Positions 1 to 10,060 of a stretch of 64,000 nucleotides of DNA are shown piece after piece. The notes under the pieces are model-generated. The model did not search any database, was not told the origin of the DNA, and saw only the letters and a list, made by a program, of their open reading frames with translations. The first letter of the stretch is position 1, and each line of letters begins with the position of its first letter. Origin of the DNA: Pararge aegeria (Eukaryota; Arthropoda; Insecta; Lepidoptera; Nymphalidae). Position numbers and translations under genes: made by a program. Location: positions 12,524,001 to 12,588,000 of the forward strand of contig NC_053202.1 of the NCBI RefSeq assembly GCF_905163445.1. The letters run 5' to 3'.

Positions 1-254
1 AAATTCTCGGTGAAATTTGTAAACAAAAAGTACCTATGTATCTCGTCGAGTGGAAGCTCGTTAAATGCGTATTTTAAAATCATTAGAATCGGATAGTTCC
101 TTCCAACGGTTTTCCAATAATAATGAACAGCAGAAAAACAACTTTGAGCATTTTTAATAGAAATTTCATATTTATAGCTTGCGGTTAGAAGTTTTCTTTA
201 GTAACTGAGTAAGAAAATGCTTGAGTTACTATTAATTAAGATAAGTAGATATCT

Positions 255-535
255 TGCGACTTACCCGGCAAGGGTCGCATTTTAGAATGAGAAGGGTTCA
301 GGCCGTGGTCCACCACGCTGGCTGAGTACGGATTGGTAGACATCTACACGCCTTCGAGAACATTATAAAGAGCTCTGGAGCATGGATGTTTTGCTCTCAA
401 AGTTTTCATTCACCATTTAAAAGTTCAAAACGCACATAACTCTGAAATGTAAGAGGTGTGTGCCGGGGGTGAATCTCTGTTCCCTTAAAAGGGAGGCAGA
501 TATCTTAACCCATATACAAATGATTAAATATACTC
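255..535 (-). mobile_element. SINE-C copy, degenerate
   Basis: The plus strand reads like the reverse complement of SINE-C: a block for an arrested 'gggcacgggt..aatgagaaggg' unit, then 'gtccaccacgctggc', then a 'gcacataactc' block. The same order of blocks recurs about fifteen times in this window. This copy is diverged, and both its ATG tail and its tRNA-like end are eroded. It encodes nothing. Confidence 0.7.
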
Positions 536-659
536 TGCACAAATTCGGAGTGCCGTATTTTGACCTAAAAAGTGTTTCTAGTCACTAAAATCTTAATTTA
601 GGGACACTCGTATTAAAGCGACATCATCTTACATCGACAAAATGGTGGCAACCAATATA

Positions 660-660
660 T

Positions 661-691
<31 letters not shown>
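660..691. repeat. (TA)n microsatellite
   Basis: An uninterrupted run of about 14 AT dinucleotides directly abuts the next SINE-C copy. Confidence 0.9.
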
Positions 692-694
<3 letters not shown>

Positions 695-970
695 ATTTCC
701 GGCCCACTACAGGGTGTGGGTCTCGTACAATGAGAAGGTTTTAGGCTCAGTGCGGATAGGTGGATGTAACACGCCTTTAAGAACATCATTATGGAGAACC
801 CTCAGGCATGCAGGTTTCCTCACGATGTTTTCCTTCACCGTTGAAACAAGTTATATTTTAAATAATTAGAACGCACTTAACTTAAAAATGTTAGAGGTGC
901 GAGCTGGAATTCGAACTCGGCTCCCCAAATGTAAAGCCGAAGTTGTCAACACTGGGCTATAACTGCTTCA
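692..970 (-). mobile_element. SINE-C copy
   Basis: This is a nearly full-length reverse copy. It holds the 'ggcccactacagg' block, the 'aggcatgcaggtttcctcacg' type block in the middle, a 'cgcacttaactt' block, and a 'gaattcgaactcggc' tRNA B-box-like block near the far end. The open frame starting at 642 is an accident of this repeat and the adjoining TA run. Confidence 0.8.
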
Positions 971-1407
971 AATTTCTATATATCTCTAACACTAAATACA
1001 CAACTCTAAATTATTACCACTGGATAGGCTGCCGTTACTTCGTTTTTGTCTATATCTTGTCTAAATATATATGTATATATATCTATGCATATAGAGATAT
1101 AGTCTTGTTTTTATGGCTCAATAAGTTCGTGAAAAACGATGCCAAAGAGAGACACTTTATATAGCATCCAGGGGCTAATAAATACGGCAGCATTCTTTAG
1201 TTACATTACAGTGATAAAAAAAATTAAACGGACAGAGTCACGAGCGAAAACAACTTATTGTACTCACTCTTCGACATATGTCGATTAGTGATAACCTCTT
1301 TGAAATATCCCAAGCAATAATTACCATGATAATAATCTTAATTACTTTATAATACATTAATTTTCATACTGATGGTGGAATGGTAAGTGAACGTTTATAT
1401 ATTATTG
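971..1407. other. AT-rich stretch, nothing recognised
   Basis: The stretch is AT-rich with a broken TA repeat near 1058-1090. No repeat family or coding pattern could be recognised in it. Confidence 0.5.
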
Positions 1408-1555
1408 AATTGGTTTAGTGGTTCGCATGTTCGACTACGGATCACGAGGTACTGGATTCATTCATTCATTCATACACCAGATCGGAGTTAGTTAATTAGT
1501 GGTGTGCAACCCGTGCCTCTAAAATGAAATATAATAATAATAATATCAATAATTA
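1408..1555 (+). mobile_element. tRNA-derived SINE fragment with TAA tail
   Basis: The block 'ttggtttagtggttcgcatg' resembles a tRNA A box, followed by 'gatcacgaggtactggattc' where a B box would be expected. It continues through 'gtggtgtgcaacccgtgcctc', which is the body of a SINE related to the one at 18690, and ends in TAA repeats. A TTCA repeat has expanded in the middle. Confidence 0.5.
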
Positions 1556-1640
1556 TATGTACACACACACTCACACACAAACACACACACACGCGCGCAC
1601 ACACACAAACATAAACACACCATACACACCAAGACACACT
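1556..1640. repeat. (CA)n-rich microsatellite
   Basis: An imperfect AC repeat with scattered T and G interruptions. Confidence 0.9.
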
Positions 1641-2310
1641 ACTCAATCGTTTTATTTTTATTTTATCTGGTTTTTGCTATGGAAGAGTAAGGCCTCCTGA
1701 CACAGGTATTTTGATGCTTACTAGGAGGTCTTCACAACATGTATCATTTACAATGTAAGAAACGAAATAAACGATTTTTTTTTAATTTAATAATAAGATA
1801 TAATAATAATAAAATCAAATGACCAAACTAATAAGAAAATACTACGACAAAAATATATATATATAACTGTGACAATATAAGGATATTAAGTAAAAAAAAT
1901 ATACATACATATATATATATATTGTCATGAAAAAATGAAACTTATGCTGAGTAAATGCACGGTAATAAAAATTAACTCTGGTCAAGAAGACTTACCTGTA
2001 TATTTTGAATAAAATAGAATTTAAAATCCATGTAAATTTTATATATTTGTGATGAGAAATAAATGGCTTTTTTATTTTATTTCCTCAGAGAGCAAGCAAG
2101 TTTCGCCCAACCTGAAACCTTTCGCCTATCACTGACATGTGCTAACTGGTAGAATAGCAGGCCTGTATCTAGAAGTGGGATGCTTTCAAGCTAAAGTAAA
2201 AAAATATATATTTGAACTAAATTAATGTTTAATTGGTTGGCAATTTGACGAAAGATTTGATCGGATTTGAAGTTTTGATTCAAGTCAATCAAATTGCAAT
2301 CAAGGATTTG
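1641..2310. other. AT-rich stretch, nothing recognised
   Basis: The stretch is AT-rich with short TA runs near 1850 and 1905. There is no recognisable element. The block 'gatgcttactaggaggtctt' near 1712 may be an old repeat but has no partner in the window. Confidence 0.4.
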
Positions 2311-2390
2311 ATTGCAATTTTACCAGATGGTAAGTAATATTGCAGTCTAATATGGTAGCGGGCTTCTCTGTTAGAATTATGGCAGATGTG
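2311..2390 (-). mobile_element. SINE-B 3' fragment
   Basis: The text 'gatggtaagtaatattgcag' and 'atggtagcgggcttc' matches the reverse complement of the SINE-B tail seen at 14330-14380 and 61490-61530. Only this tail piece survives. Confidence 0.55.
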
Positions 2391-2541
2391 TTACTCGGGA
2401 AAGGCTTAATATACTTTTTTTTTTGAGTATTTAACTATCTACGCAAATCACGTCGAATCGATGCTTCCTTGCTGCATGAAAATGGGACGAACCAACAAAT
2501 TTCGTATCTATTAAAAATGCTAAGAATTTAAAAAGCATTTT

Positions 2542-2807
2542 GACGGCCGATTGGCGCAGTTGGCAGCGATCCTGCTTTCTGAGTCCAAGGCCGTGGGTTC
2601 GATTCCCACAACTGGAAAATGTTCGTGTGATGAGCATGAATGCTTTTCAGTGGCTGGGTGTTTATATGTATATTCTAAGTATTTATGTATTTTATTTATA
2701 AAAATATTCAACAGTCATCTTAGTACCCATAACACAAGCTACGCTTACTTTGGGGCTAGATGGCTATGTGTGTATTGTAGTAATATATTTATTTATTTAT
2801 ATTTATT
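2542..2807 (+). mobile_element. SINE-A copy, full length
   Basis: A tRNA-derived head with A box 'ttggcgcagt' and B box 'gggttcgattccc' (about 2596-2608) is followed by the SINE-A body ('cagtggctgggtgtttat', 'cagtcatcttagtaccca', 'gctacgcttactttggggc') and an ATTT-rich tail. The two boxes are the internal RNA polymerase III promoter expected for a tRNA-derived SINE. The open frame starting at 2551 is this SINE and is not a gene. Confidence 0.9.
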
Positions 2808-3094
2808 CTCAAGAAATAATATAAATTTCAGGATTTCCCAAAATTCAACCCAAAACGATGTAAAGGAGCATTTATCAATGTAATAAACTGAAGCGAGCCC
2901 CCAGATTGTGGTAATGGCTAAATTCATAGGATTTCAGTGAATGGAATGCCACCACGCATGCCTGAAGACTTTCAGGTTTTCAGTACGCTTCCGGCAGCCG
3001 GCGGGTATGCACGTCATTTGTGATTAAAATCAGGACAAAGTTTACGCGAAAAATATAAAACATTAGAAGAAAGGCGCAAAAATACAGTGCGTTT

Positions 3095-3243
3095 TTCAAG
3101 TGATGTGGGAATAGTTAATCTAAATTAAACCTTGTTTATTTATTGTGTAAAATCGTTAAGTAGTTTTTAGTTTAAGTGTAAAGTTTGTGCTATTTTGTAG
3201 TTTTTGTGTGAATCAGTGTAAAAATTGTGATTTTAAACTAAAG
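3095..3243 (+). other. candidate non-coding first exon with splice donor
   Basis: This segment shows none of the repeat families found elsewhere in the window. It has the look of an insect 5' untranslated leader: AT-rich, stop-rich, with repeated 'gtgtaa' and 'agtgta' words. It ends at a donor that fits the consensus well: 'aaag' then 'gtaagt' at 3244-3249. An initiator-like 'acagtgcg' lies near 3088. No coding continuation was found downstream, so the next exon, if any, would be outside the window or too short to see. It could equally be chance. Confidence 0.3.
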
Positions 3244-3534
3244 GTAAGTTTAGATTATACTTATATTTCTATAAATTACTATTTACAAATCTACTACAAA
3301 AATATTGACGTCATCAAAATCTTTAACCATATTATGTCCTAGCTTCTCTGGGTTACAAAGTTTGTTCTTTGTGGTTAATAAAGCCAGCTTTTACACAAAG
3401 TCATGCATCTTTCTTATAATGGACCAGCCATGCGTATTTATTTAAATGAAAGACTTTTCTGATGAATAACATTAAATAGCGCTTTAAAGGACTCGATGTT
3501 TCATATCAAGGTTTTTGTCAAACGACGAAGATTG

Positions 3535-3715
3535 GAACAAACATAGCCAGGTGTTATTTTTGTTATCACCATCTCACATTGTCATTTGAAACTATTTAAG
3601 AAGCTAGCTGGTCAGGTTAAGTATAATTTCACACCCCAGCTTTTTCTCGTTTACGCAATCTTTTATACTATATACGTTATTTTATACTATAACGTTTAAG
3701 AGACCTTTCTAATCA
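3535..3715 (-). mobile_element. LINE-Z 3' UTR fragment
   Basis: 'agccaggtgttatttttgtt' followed by 'atcaccatctcac' and 'cacaccccagctttttctcg' matches the inner part of the LINE-Z 3' region also present at 6700-6800, 33270-33410 and, on the other strand, 62935-63065. The family's 3' tail is absent here. Confidence 0.65.
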
Positions 3716-3775
3716 TAGCACATATCAGAAAGGTGTAAGGGATGCGGGTTCAAAGTTAAATTAATTAATCTTTTT

Positions 3776-4030
3776 TAGATTCCAAAGGGTAAAAAGGGAC
3801 CCTATTCCTAAGACTCCTCTGTGCATTTGTCTATCTGTCAGTCAGTCTATCCGTCTGTCACCAGGCTTTATCTCATGAACCGTGATAGTTAGACAATTTT
3901 CCCAGATAATGTATTTCTGTTGCCACTATAACAAGAAATACTAAAAAAACCTAAATAAAATAAAATAAATAATAATAAATTTAGGGCGACTCTCATACAA
4001 CAAACGTGATTTTTTTTTGGTATTTTCCAG
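3776..4030 (-). mobile_element. repeat Q (interspersed, non-coding), minus copy
   Basis: Blocks such as 'gtctgtcaccaggctttatc', 'atgaaccgtgatagttagac' and 'gttgccactataacaagaaa' are the reverse complement of the repeat at 19605-19745. The family is non-coding and is known to me as a common lepidopteran interspersed repeat, of a kind often labelled SINE-like. Confidence 0.65.
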
Positions 4031-4049
4031 ATTATTTAGTTATATCTTA

Positions 4050-4417
4050 TCTTATATATATCTTTAAACGAGCAGTTCTTGTATATATATATATAATTGG
4101 AATCTCGGAATCGGCTCCAACGATTTTTATGAAATTTAGTATACAGGGGGTTTCGGGGGCGATAAATCGATCTAGCTAGGATTCATTTATATTGGAATCT
4201 CGGAAAAAACGGCAAAAAATATCCTTTTTGTGAGATTCTGATGCGTGTGATGCGTGAACGGTAAACGTTACGCCAAAAGACGGAAGTATGTAGTAAGTAT
4301 ATCGGGGAATTGTCGGAATTGTTGTTTCTTTAAAGTTCAATAAAACTGTCCGCGACAGCATACGAATATTTTTTTTAAGTCGGCTCATTCGCGGACGAAT
4401 TCACGCGGGTCCGCTAG
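4050..4417 (+). mobile_element. complete non-autonomous Helitron, family E
   Basis: The element starts with TC at 4050 after an A and ends with CTAG at 4414-4417 before a T, which is the Helitron rule (5' TC, 3' CTRR, insertion between A and T). A hairpin-capable block, 'gcggac...ggtccgc', lies directly upstream of CTAG. At 368 bp it lacks any Rep/helicase coding sequence, so it would need a partner to move. A truncated reverse copy is at 28234-28412. Confidence 0.8.
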
Positions 4418-4437
4418 TATTCACTTTAAATAAATTC

Positions 4438-4622
4438 ACCATCATCATCATCATATAAACTCATTACCGGCTTACTAGATGGAACGGGTCTTTTCCCACA
4501 ATGAAAAGAGTTTAAAGCCGTAACCAAGACGGCCCAGTGCCGTTTAGTGGACATCGTTGAGAATATCCGTTGAGGAACTCACGACATGCAGGTTTCCTGA
4601 TGATGTTTTTCGTCCACCCAAA
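4438..4622 (-). mobile_element. SINE-C copy, tail half
   Basis: It begins with an ATC repeat (the ATG tail read on the minus strand), then 'aactcattaccgg' and 'cgacatgcaggtttcctg'. The tRNA-like half beyond about 4622 is missing. Confidence 0.75.
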
Positions 4623-4739
4623 CATCACAACCGTGCCAAGTTGCATAGAGAAAAAATCATAAAATGTTCTTGTGTACTACCCGCCGTGGGATTTATAAAA
4701 AAACATGCCAAAAAAAACAATTCGCTAAAATCTATTTTT

Positions 4740-4771
4740 TGTCGGCCGATTGGCGCAGTGGGCAGCGACAC
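4740..4771 (+). mobile_element. SINE-A head fragment
   Basis: 'cggccgattggcgcagtggg' is the first 30 bases of SINE-A, cut off where repeat F begins. Confidence 0.7.
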
Positions 4772-4787
4772 TTTTTTTATTTGGCGT

Positions 4788-4965
4788 GGTGGAAAAGCTT
4801 TATTACTACCTACTACCCTTGCGCAGGACGGAGGTTATGTGGGACTCCCCCCTCTAAAGGGGTATACCCAAAATAAAAACCACCACTGCATGACCCTCTT
4901 GTTAGTTTTTATAGACGCCCGGGGAACCTGTTTTGGGCAACCGATTGCTGGGGCTCCCGCGCTAA
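4788..4965 (-). repeat. unclassified repeat F, minus copy
   Basis: Read on the minus strand, 'gtggtggttt', 'ttttgggtataccccttta' and 'cataacctccgtcctgcgca' occur in the same order as in 27428-27520 on the plus strand. A block 'gttttgggcaaccgattgct' follows. No coding potential was seen. The piece separates a plus SINE-A head from a minus SINE-A. Confidence 0.55.
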
Positions 4966-4967
4966 TA

Positions 4968-5239
4968 AATATAAATGTAAATAAATATACTAATACAATA
5001 CACACATCGCTATCTAGCCCCAAAGTCAGCGTAGCTTGTGTTATGGGTACTAAGATAGCTGATGAATATTTTTATGAATATAATACACATAAATACTTAT
5101 AATATACAGATAAACACCCAGACACTGAAAAACATTCATGTTCATCACACAAGCATTTTCCAGTTGTGGGAATCGAACCCACGGCCTTGGACTCAGAAAG
5201 CCCTGCTTTTGCACTGCCCACTGCGCCAATCGGCTGTCA
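4968..5239 (-). mobile_element. SINE-A copy, full length
   Basis: The reverse complement carries all SINE-A blocks, from the ATTT tail (4968) to the head 'gacagccgattggcgcag' (5239). The B box is intact as 'gggttcgattccc' on the minus strand. Two or three substitutions separate it from the copy at 57582. Confidence 0.88.
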
Positions 5240-5321
5240 AAATATAATGAGGAGTGGATCCGGACAGCTTGAACCCCCCCTCAAACCGCAGAGAAGTTTG
5301 TGTGGTGACTAGAGAAGTGAC

Positions 5322-5705
5322 GGGTAACTAGAGTGGGCAGCCCTGCTTCCTAAGTCCACGGCTTTGGATTAGATTCCTACAACTAGAAAATGTTCGTGTG
5401 ATGAACCTGAATGTTTTTCAGAGTCTGGGTGTTTATCTGTATAAAGTATTTATGTACCTACTAGCGGACCCCAGTGCCATCTGTCGGGCTGATTTGTGAA
5501 TCTAAACCATCCAGGGTGCCACCCAAACGCATACCAAAAAATTCATTTAAATCGGTCCAGCCTTTTAGGAGGAGTTTAGCGACATACACACGCACACAAG
5601 AAATATATATATAAAGATATTATTCATAAAAATCATCTTAGTGCTAATAACACATCAACGCGTACTTTCGGGATGTGTGTATTGTCGTAGTATCTTTATC
5701 ATCTT
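5322..5705 (+). mobile_element. SINE-A copy split by a Helitron
   Basis: The head has lost its A box and B box ('ggattagattcctac'), but the body is clear to 5460. It resumes at 5618 with 'attattcataaaaatcatct' and runs to the 'gtattgtcgtagtat' tail. The 157 bases in between are a Helitron. Confidence 0.8.
5461..5617 (-). mobile_element. complete short Helitron, family C
   Basis: On the minus strand it starts with TC (5617-5616) and ends with CTAG (5464-5461). Flanking bases give the expected A/T target. 'gtgccatctgtcgggctgat' near its 3' end recurs in three other copies (15615, 38695, 54644). At 157 bp it is non-coding. It lies cleanly inside a SINE-A, so it is younger than that SINE. Confidence 0.8.
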
Positions 5706-5889
5706 ATATATATAAAAGAAAGTGGTGTTAGTTACACCATTTATAACTCAAGAACGGCTGGACCAATTTTTATGATATTTGATTTTTTGGATTCCTCTTA
5801 AACCGGAATAGGATAATAAGTATTAAGATATAACATTCACCAAAAGAAAAAAAAATGATCTGCGGTACGAAGTTCGCCGGGACAGCTAG
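5702..5889 (+). mobile_element. complete short Helitron, family M
   Basis: TC at 5702 follows an A, and CTAG at 5886-5889 precedes a T. 'gttagttacaccatttataa' and 'acgaagttcgccgggacag' match the copy at 9488-9658. It is 188 bp and non-coding. Confidence 0.75.
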
Positions 5890-5929
5890 TTTACTTATAA
5901 AAAGCACTGTTTAAAGTTCGATGCATGGT

Positions 5930-5971
5930 CTACGGGTGGTCCATTCATGGACCACCTATAGTCACCCGTAG
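5930..5971. repeat. short two-level inverted repeat
   Basis: The core 'ggtggtccat' / 'atggaccacc' has a 2-base spacer (5935-5956). An outer pair 'ctacgggt' / 'acccgtag' flanks it. No known family was recognised. Confidence 0.6.
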
Positions 5972-6195
5972 CCCAGTGGCATGTAAACCCGTATGGTTAA
6001 CATGCTAATTTATATGTAAATCACATCACATTAATCTCAGCTCCCGATGCTTTAAATTGGAAATCGATGTCAAGTCGATTGTCCGCGAAGGTCATAAGTC
6101 TGATTTTCCGGGAGATTAAAAAAATTTCCTGTGGCAACCTAGGCACCTTGAGAAAGTACTTAACTTAAGACGAACTTAATATGAACTTGATTTGT

Positions 6196-6482
6196 AGTAG
6201 AGCTTTTTGTGACAGAGAGTTGCCCGTCACAGTTTTTGTGACGTAGCTTATTATAGCCATGCTTTTTACTGCCGCTAAGCACCATTGTTGAGGTGCTGTG
6301 TTTCAGTCTGAAGGGTGTATGATTCCGGTGTAATTCCAGGCACATGAGGCCTACGCCTCAAATTGATGAAAACAGAGCGGCATGTTTCAGGACGGGCTCC
6401 TGGCATGCCCTGTGAATTGTTGATCGGTTTATAGACGATGATTTTCCACTTAACATCAGATGAGCCATCTGCTTAGTCCTGG
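6196..6482 (+). mobile_element. repeat K (non-coding interspersed), long copy
   Basis: Blocks 'gctttttgtgacag', 'tgccgctaagcaccattgtt', 'ggcacatgaggcctacgcc' and 'ccatctgcttagtc' occur in the same order as in copies at 11253, 21742 and 60079. No coding sequence or terminal structure could be identified, so class is uncertain. Confidence 0.65.
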
Positions 6483-6545
6483 TTCATTATCGATATTTAA
6501 GTTTCCCCTGATGAACATTTTCGAAAAATATGAAATAATATATAT

Positions 6546-6800
6546 AATATTTTTATTCAAGTAGGCCATAAGTGGCACTTTTGATGCGTACATTACATGA
6601 GAAGAACTACACGGTAGTGAGATGATGGCTATAACCATATTCGCAAACTTAAAACTAAAGCTACTCGCTACGAGGGTTCCAAACGCGTCCTGGTCTAAGA
6701 AGCCCACAACAAACTTAGCCTGGTGTTTTTTTTTGTTATCACCACATTGTCATTTAAAATTATTAGAAGAGCAAGCTGGTTAGAGCAATAATTCACACCC
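6546..6800 (-). mobile_element. LINE-Z 3' end
   Basis: 'tattcaagtaggccataag', 'gtggcacttttgatgcgtac' and 'acgcgtcctggtctaagaag' are the reverse complement of the LINE-Z 3' UTR. The full family tail is a (TTTGAC)n-like repeat, lost here. I recall similar tails on lepidopteran CR1/Zenon-type LINEs, but the clade is an inference. Confidence 0.75.
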
Positions 6801-6829
6801 AAGCTTCACCCCCTTGGGAGTGAAATTAT

Positions 6830-7028
6830 TAAAAATGGTGAGACATATGTTACTTTATTTAATTTTAAGAGCCAAAGTACCAAGTTTAATGGATACAACT
6901 TGAAAAATGACAGAGTTTCATACAAAATTCAAACCCCTATTTAACCCTCTTGGGTGTGGATTTTTTTAATCCTTTCTTAGCACGCGGTTACGTCTTACCA
7001 GCTTTGAATTTTATATATATAGATATTA
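6830..7028. mobile_element. old Helitron-like fragment, family P
   Basis: 'aacttgaaaaatgacagagt', 'accctcttgggtgtgg' and 'tagcacgcggttacgtct' resemble the 3' half of the element at 51858-52285 ('gtaacttgaaaaataaattg', 'accctcttaggattgg'). Terminal motifs are lost. Confidence 0.4.
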
Positions 7029-7785
7029 GATATGTATAGTATGGTAGAGACAACAAAGTCCCATGTTAATAAAACTATTTACTGTTAAACACATACATCC
7101 TTTGCTTTGCCGTAGTTAGGTAAAACTATATCTGACTCCGAAGGTGCTTTGCCTTGACCTAGACCTTTAAATTTAGCATGAAGCAGTTCCGTTTGTAGCC
7201 TAAGTTATGGAATTAAATTTGCATTTTTTTGCATAAGGGGTGGGGAGGGAACAGATGATGTTATGCAGGATAGGGCTTCGCCCACAAATTCTGTCGGCTC
7301 ATCTGTATCGACCACGACTAAGATAAGCGATGATAAAAGAAGAAAGTGGTCAACAGAAGAAATTTTAGAATTAATGTATTGTTACTATAAATCACGATTA
7401 GAAGGACCCGGATATATAGGCAGACAATAGACGACGAGGGAGACGCAGAGGGAGGAGAAGAAGAAGTACAGAACACTGTAATATAGATACATAGAAGGGG
7501 GTGTAGATATCTTTTTTCCTGTGAGTTGCGGGACGGGATATTTATAACAGCGGACATAGGAAGTCGAGAAAGTGAAAATCACAGAATAATAAATGTGAAT
7601 GATGGAATTTTATTTCCCGAAATAATGCAAGTTTGGGATGCTTATAAATAGCAATTCTATTAATATTCTCATTGTAAAATGGCTGAACGAGTTTAATTAT
7701 TTTAAGTTAGGTATCTAAGATATTGAAGCAATATATAGGATATTTGTGTATTGTATTTATATTAAAAAAACTAAATTATATATAA
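7029..7785. other. unrecognised stretch with purine-rich patch
   Basis: There is no repeat family I can name. 7420-7500 is purine-rich (GGAGAAGAAGAAG type), which creates long open frames on the complementary strand. I see no sign of a real gene. Confidence 0.4.
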
Positions 7786-7811
7786 TAAATTATGCTATAA
7801 TTTCATCATAT

Positions 7812-7876
7812 AAAATTTTGAGCAGAATTGTGATGAAATTATGCTATAATTTCATCACAATTCTGCTAAAAATTTT
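7812..7876. repeat. near-perfect hairpin, 30-bp arms, 5-base loop
   Basis: Arms 7812-7841 and 7847-7876 are complementary at 29 of 30 positions around loop 'tgcta'. Just upstream, 'tatgctataatttcatca' (about 7790-7807) repeats part of the right arm. This could be a foldback duplication, a MITE core or a precursor-like RNA hairpin. Nothing else supports an RNA gene. Confidence 0.85.
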
Positions 7877-7979
7877 CTAGTATGTGTCAAAATTGAAGAT
7901 TTGTCAGGAGCCTTTGACAGTGGCTGTTTACCACCAGTAAAGACGTGCCACATACAAACCGATCATAGTTATGATGTTA

Positions 7980-8262
7980 ATTCAAATACAAAAATTGTTT
8001 ATTCATGTACTCCTATTACAGGCACTTATGAAGCGTTCATATATATGTTTACATAACTGTTGTAATATGATGGTGATAACTATGTTCGCCAACTTAAACC
8101 TAAAGCTACGAGGGTTCCAAACGCGCCCTGGTCTAAGAAGAGCCAACAGCCTCACAGTCAATTGATATTTAGCTATGAAGTTTGAGCAATTCATACCCAA
8201 GCTTTCTTATCGTTTAAGTAATCCTTGATATAACAATAAGATTTTCCCATACGCTTTCGTTT
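7980..8262 (-). mobile_element. LINE-Z 3' end, diverged
   Basis: 'gtgataactatgttcgccaa', 'acgagggttccaaacgcgcc' and 'acccaagctttcttatcgtt' match LINE-Z in reverse. The 3' terminal block 'caggcacttatgaagc' resembles the variant at 63405-63440. Confidence 0.7.
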
Positions 8263-9287
8263 TATATAGACTTTGCACTTATTGAGAGACAACGCAAAGA
8301 TTTCATTCGTTAATTTTTTATTTAATAATAATACAGTTTCCCTTAAATGAATTACAAATTTTATGTAGCCCTAGTAAACTGCAATACAAGTTGATACATA
8401 AATTATTTTTTTAACTATGTATTGATAATGCACTTACTTTAGTGTATCATATTATACTATTGTATATGTATTTATTTCTTACTTTCTTCGATTTAGGCCT
8501 AATTGAGCGCTTACGATTGTCAGCCTTGTATAAAACACTTAAAGATCTAAAGTAGATCTACAAAAATACGAAGTCAAATAAAAAAGTAAAAAAATGTCGA
8601 TGTTTATGTTTAAATGACAAAATAGTTCAAATAATATATCCATCTCAAATTTGTTATAGTAAATCAGTGTTGAATATTCCACGCGTTCTTATCATTTACG
8701 AGTGTGTACTCATTAATTTGATAATATCCAATTTTTTATTTATATGTTTATTCTTTATTCTTAAATTTGTTTATCATATAGATATATTATGTCTCTTGGA
8801 ATCTGGTTATAGAAGCGTGCTGAGCTTCCTGTAAATAATTTTAATGTTTTTGATAGCCTAAAATTATTCTAACTTCTTTAAGACTATAACTGCCATACTC
8901 TTAGTAGCTCGGTACCGGTACCATTAGACTACGTCCTAACTTACCAGCAGGTAAGAAAGCAATTAAAAACTAAGTTGTAGAGGAAAACGAAAAGAAAAAA
9001 GTTGGTTGATTTTCTTTTGAAAATGTTCTTTCTTAAAGGTTCCCAAAAAAGAGGCTTTCCAATCTTTAGTTGCTGCAATGATCAAATTACTGATCGATCT
9101 AAAAATATGACGCTCAAGTATTTTGCCGGACGCGACTCCTCGATTCCCGGGGGCTTTATCTGAGCGCCACAGGCTTCCCTTTGTTTATAGCCTGCGGGCT
9201 GAAGTCTAATCATCTTATAAACGGCCTTTTATTATACTGAGAAATAGCACCGCTTTTAGGAACCGTACACGCATCTTTTATAGACTA
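8263..9287. other. 1 kb with nothing recognised
   Basis: AT-rich to about 9100, then a short GC-richer patch (9115-9200, 'cgattcccgggggctttat'). No family, long frame or structure was recognised. Confidence 0.4.
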
Positions 9288-9850
9288 CTAGCGTACCCAG
9301 CCCGCTTTGCCGGGCTAGATTTTGCTTTATATTATTTAAACAATAAACTTACATCATTAAATTTTTAATTTAAGTCTCATAATATATTAAATCATTTATT
9401 TCTCTCCGTATTCATTCTCTTGTATTCTCTTCTCGAGCGGGTGAAGGTCATTATCTACACCCATGTACACCCTACAATAGAATATCATCATTTATATTAA
9501 TAAAAGAAAGTTGTGTTAGTTACACCATTTATAACTCAAGAACGGCTGGACCAATTTGCATGATATTTCATTTTTTGGATTCCTCTTAAGTAATAAGTAT
9601 TAAAATATATCATTCATAAAAAAATGAGCCGCGATACGAAGTTCGCCGGGACAGCTAGTACTAAATAAAAGCTGTATTTGACAGTTTGACAGTTCAACAA
9701 TAGGAGTGCTCCGATCGTCACCAAACTTTACAGGATTACTTGCCAGGTCAATCCGGAGATTCCCTGAAAGTTTCATTGAAATCGGTCCAGCCGTTTCGGA
9801 GCGTATACGGAACATACCCACACACTTTCTCTTTTATATATGTATATAGA
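9288..9850 (-). mobile_element. Helitron family D, interrupted
   Basis: On the minus strand the 3' end is CTAG (9291-9288) with a hairpin 'agcccggc...cgggct' a few bases inside, as expected for Helitrons. Blocks 'cacccatgtacaccctaca' and 'gtgctccgatcgtcaccaaa' recur in the copies at 39927 and 58768. The 5' TC end is blurred by an extra TA stretch near 9838-9850. A family M Helitron splits the body at about 9488. Confidence 0.75.
9488..9658 (+). mobile_element. Helitron family M nested in family D
   Basis: It runs from about TC at 9488 to CTAG at 9655-9658, followed by T. Its sequence matches 5702-5889. The host element resumes at 9659 with 'actaaataaaagctg', which corresponds to 'agtaaataaaagctg' in uninterrupted copies. 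Confidence 0.75.
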
Positions 9851-9896
9851 AGAAGATACTTAAAATAAAAACAAAGCTGAAATGGACACCCCTTTT

Positions 9897-10040
9897 AGTT
9901 TGTCGTGGGCTTCTTTTCGCACCAGCAGGGCTAGCACAGACAGGAGACTAAAATAATATCCCCCGACTTGGATAAAATTAACGTGTCCACCTGCTAAAGC
10001 GCCGTTACACAAAATATTATTGCTGCTGTGGCTATATATC
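9897..10040 (+). repeat. unclassified repeat W, plus copy
   Basis: 'cagggctagcacagacagga' and 'ttggataaaattaacgtg' correspond, in inverted order, to 10272-10375. The two copies flank a SINE-A. Confidence 0.4.
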
Positions 10041-10060
10041 TTTTTTTTTTAAAATAAACA

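Noticed and set aside
2551..2883. 110-codon open frame on the plus strand
   Set aside because: It is entirely within and after a SINE-A copy; the same frame appears in other SINE-A copies with stops, and no domain is seen.
4557..5102. 181-codon open frame, the longest in the window
   Set aside because: It crosses SINE-C, a SINE-A head, repeat F and a reversed SINE-A. The composition changes at each boundary, so it is a chance frame.
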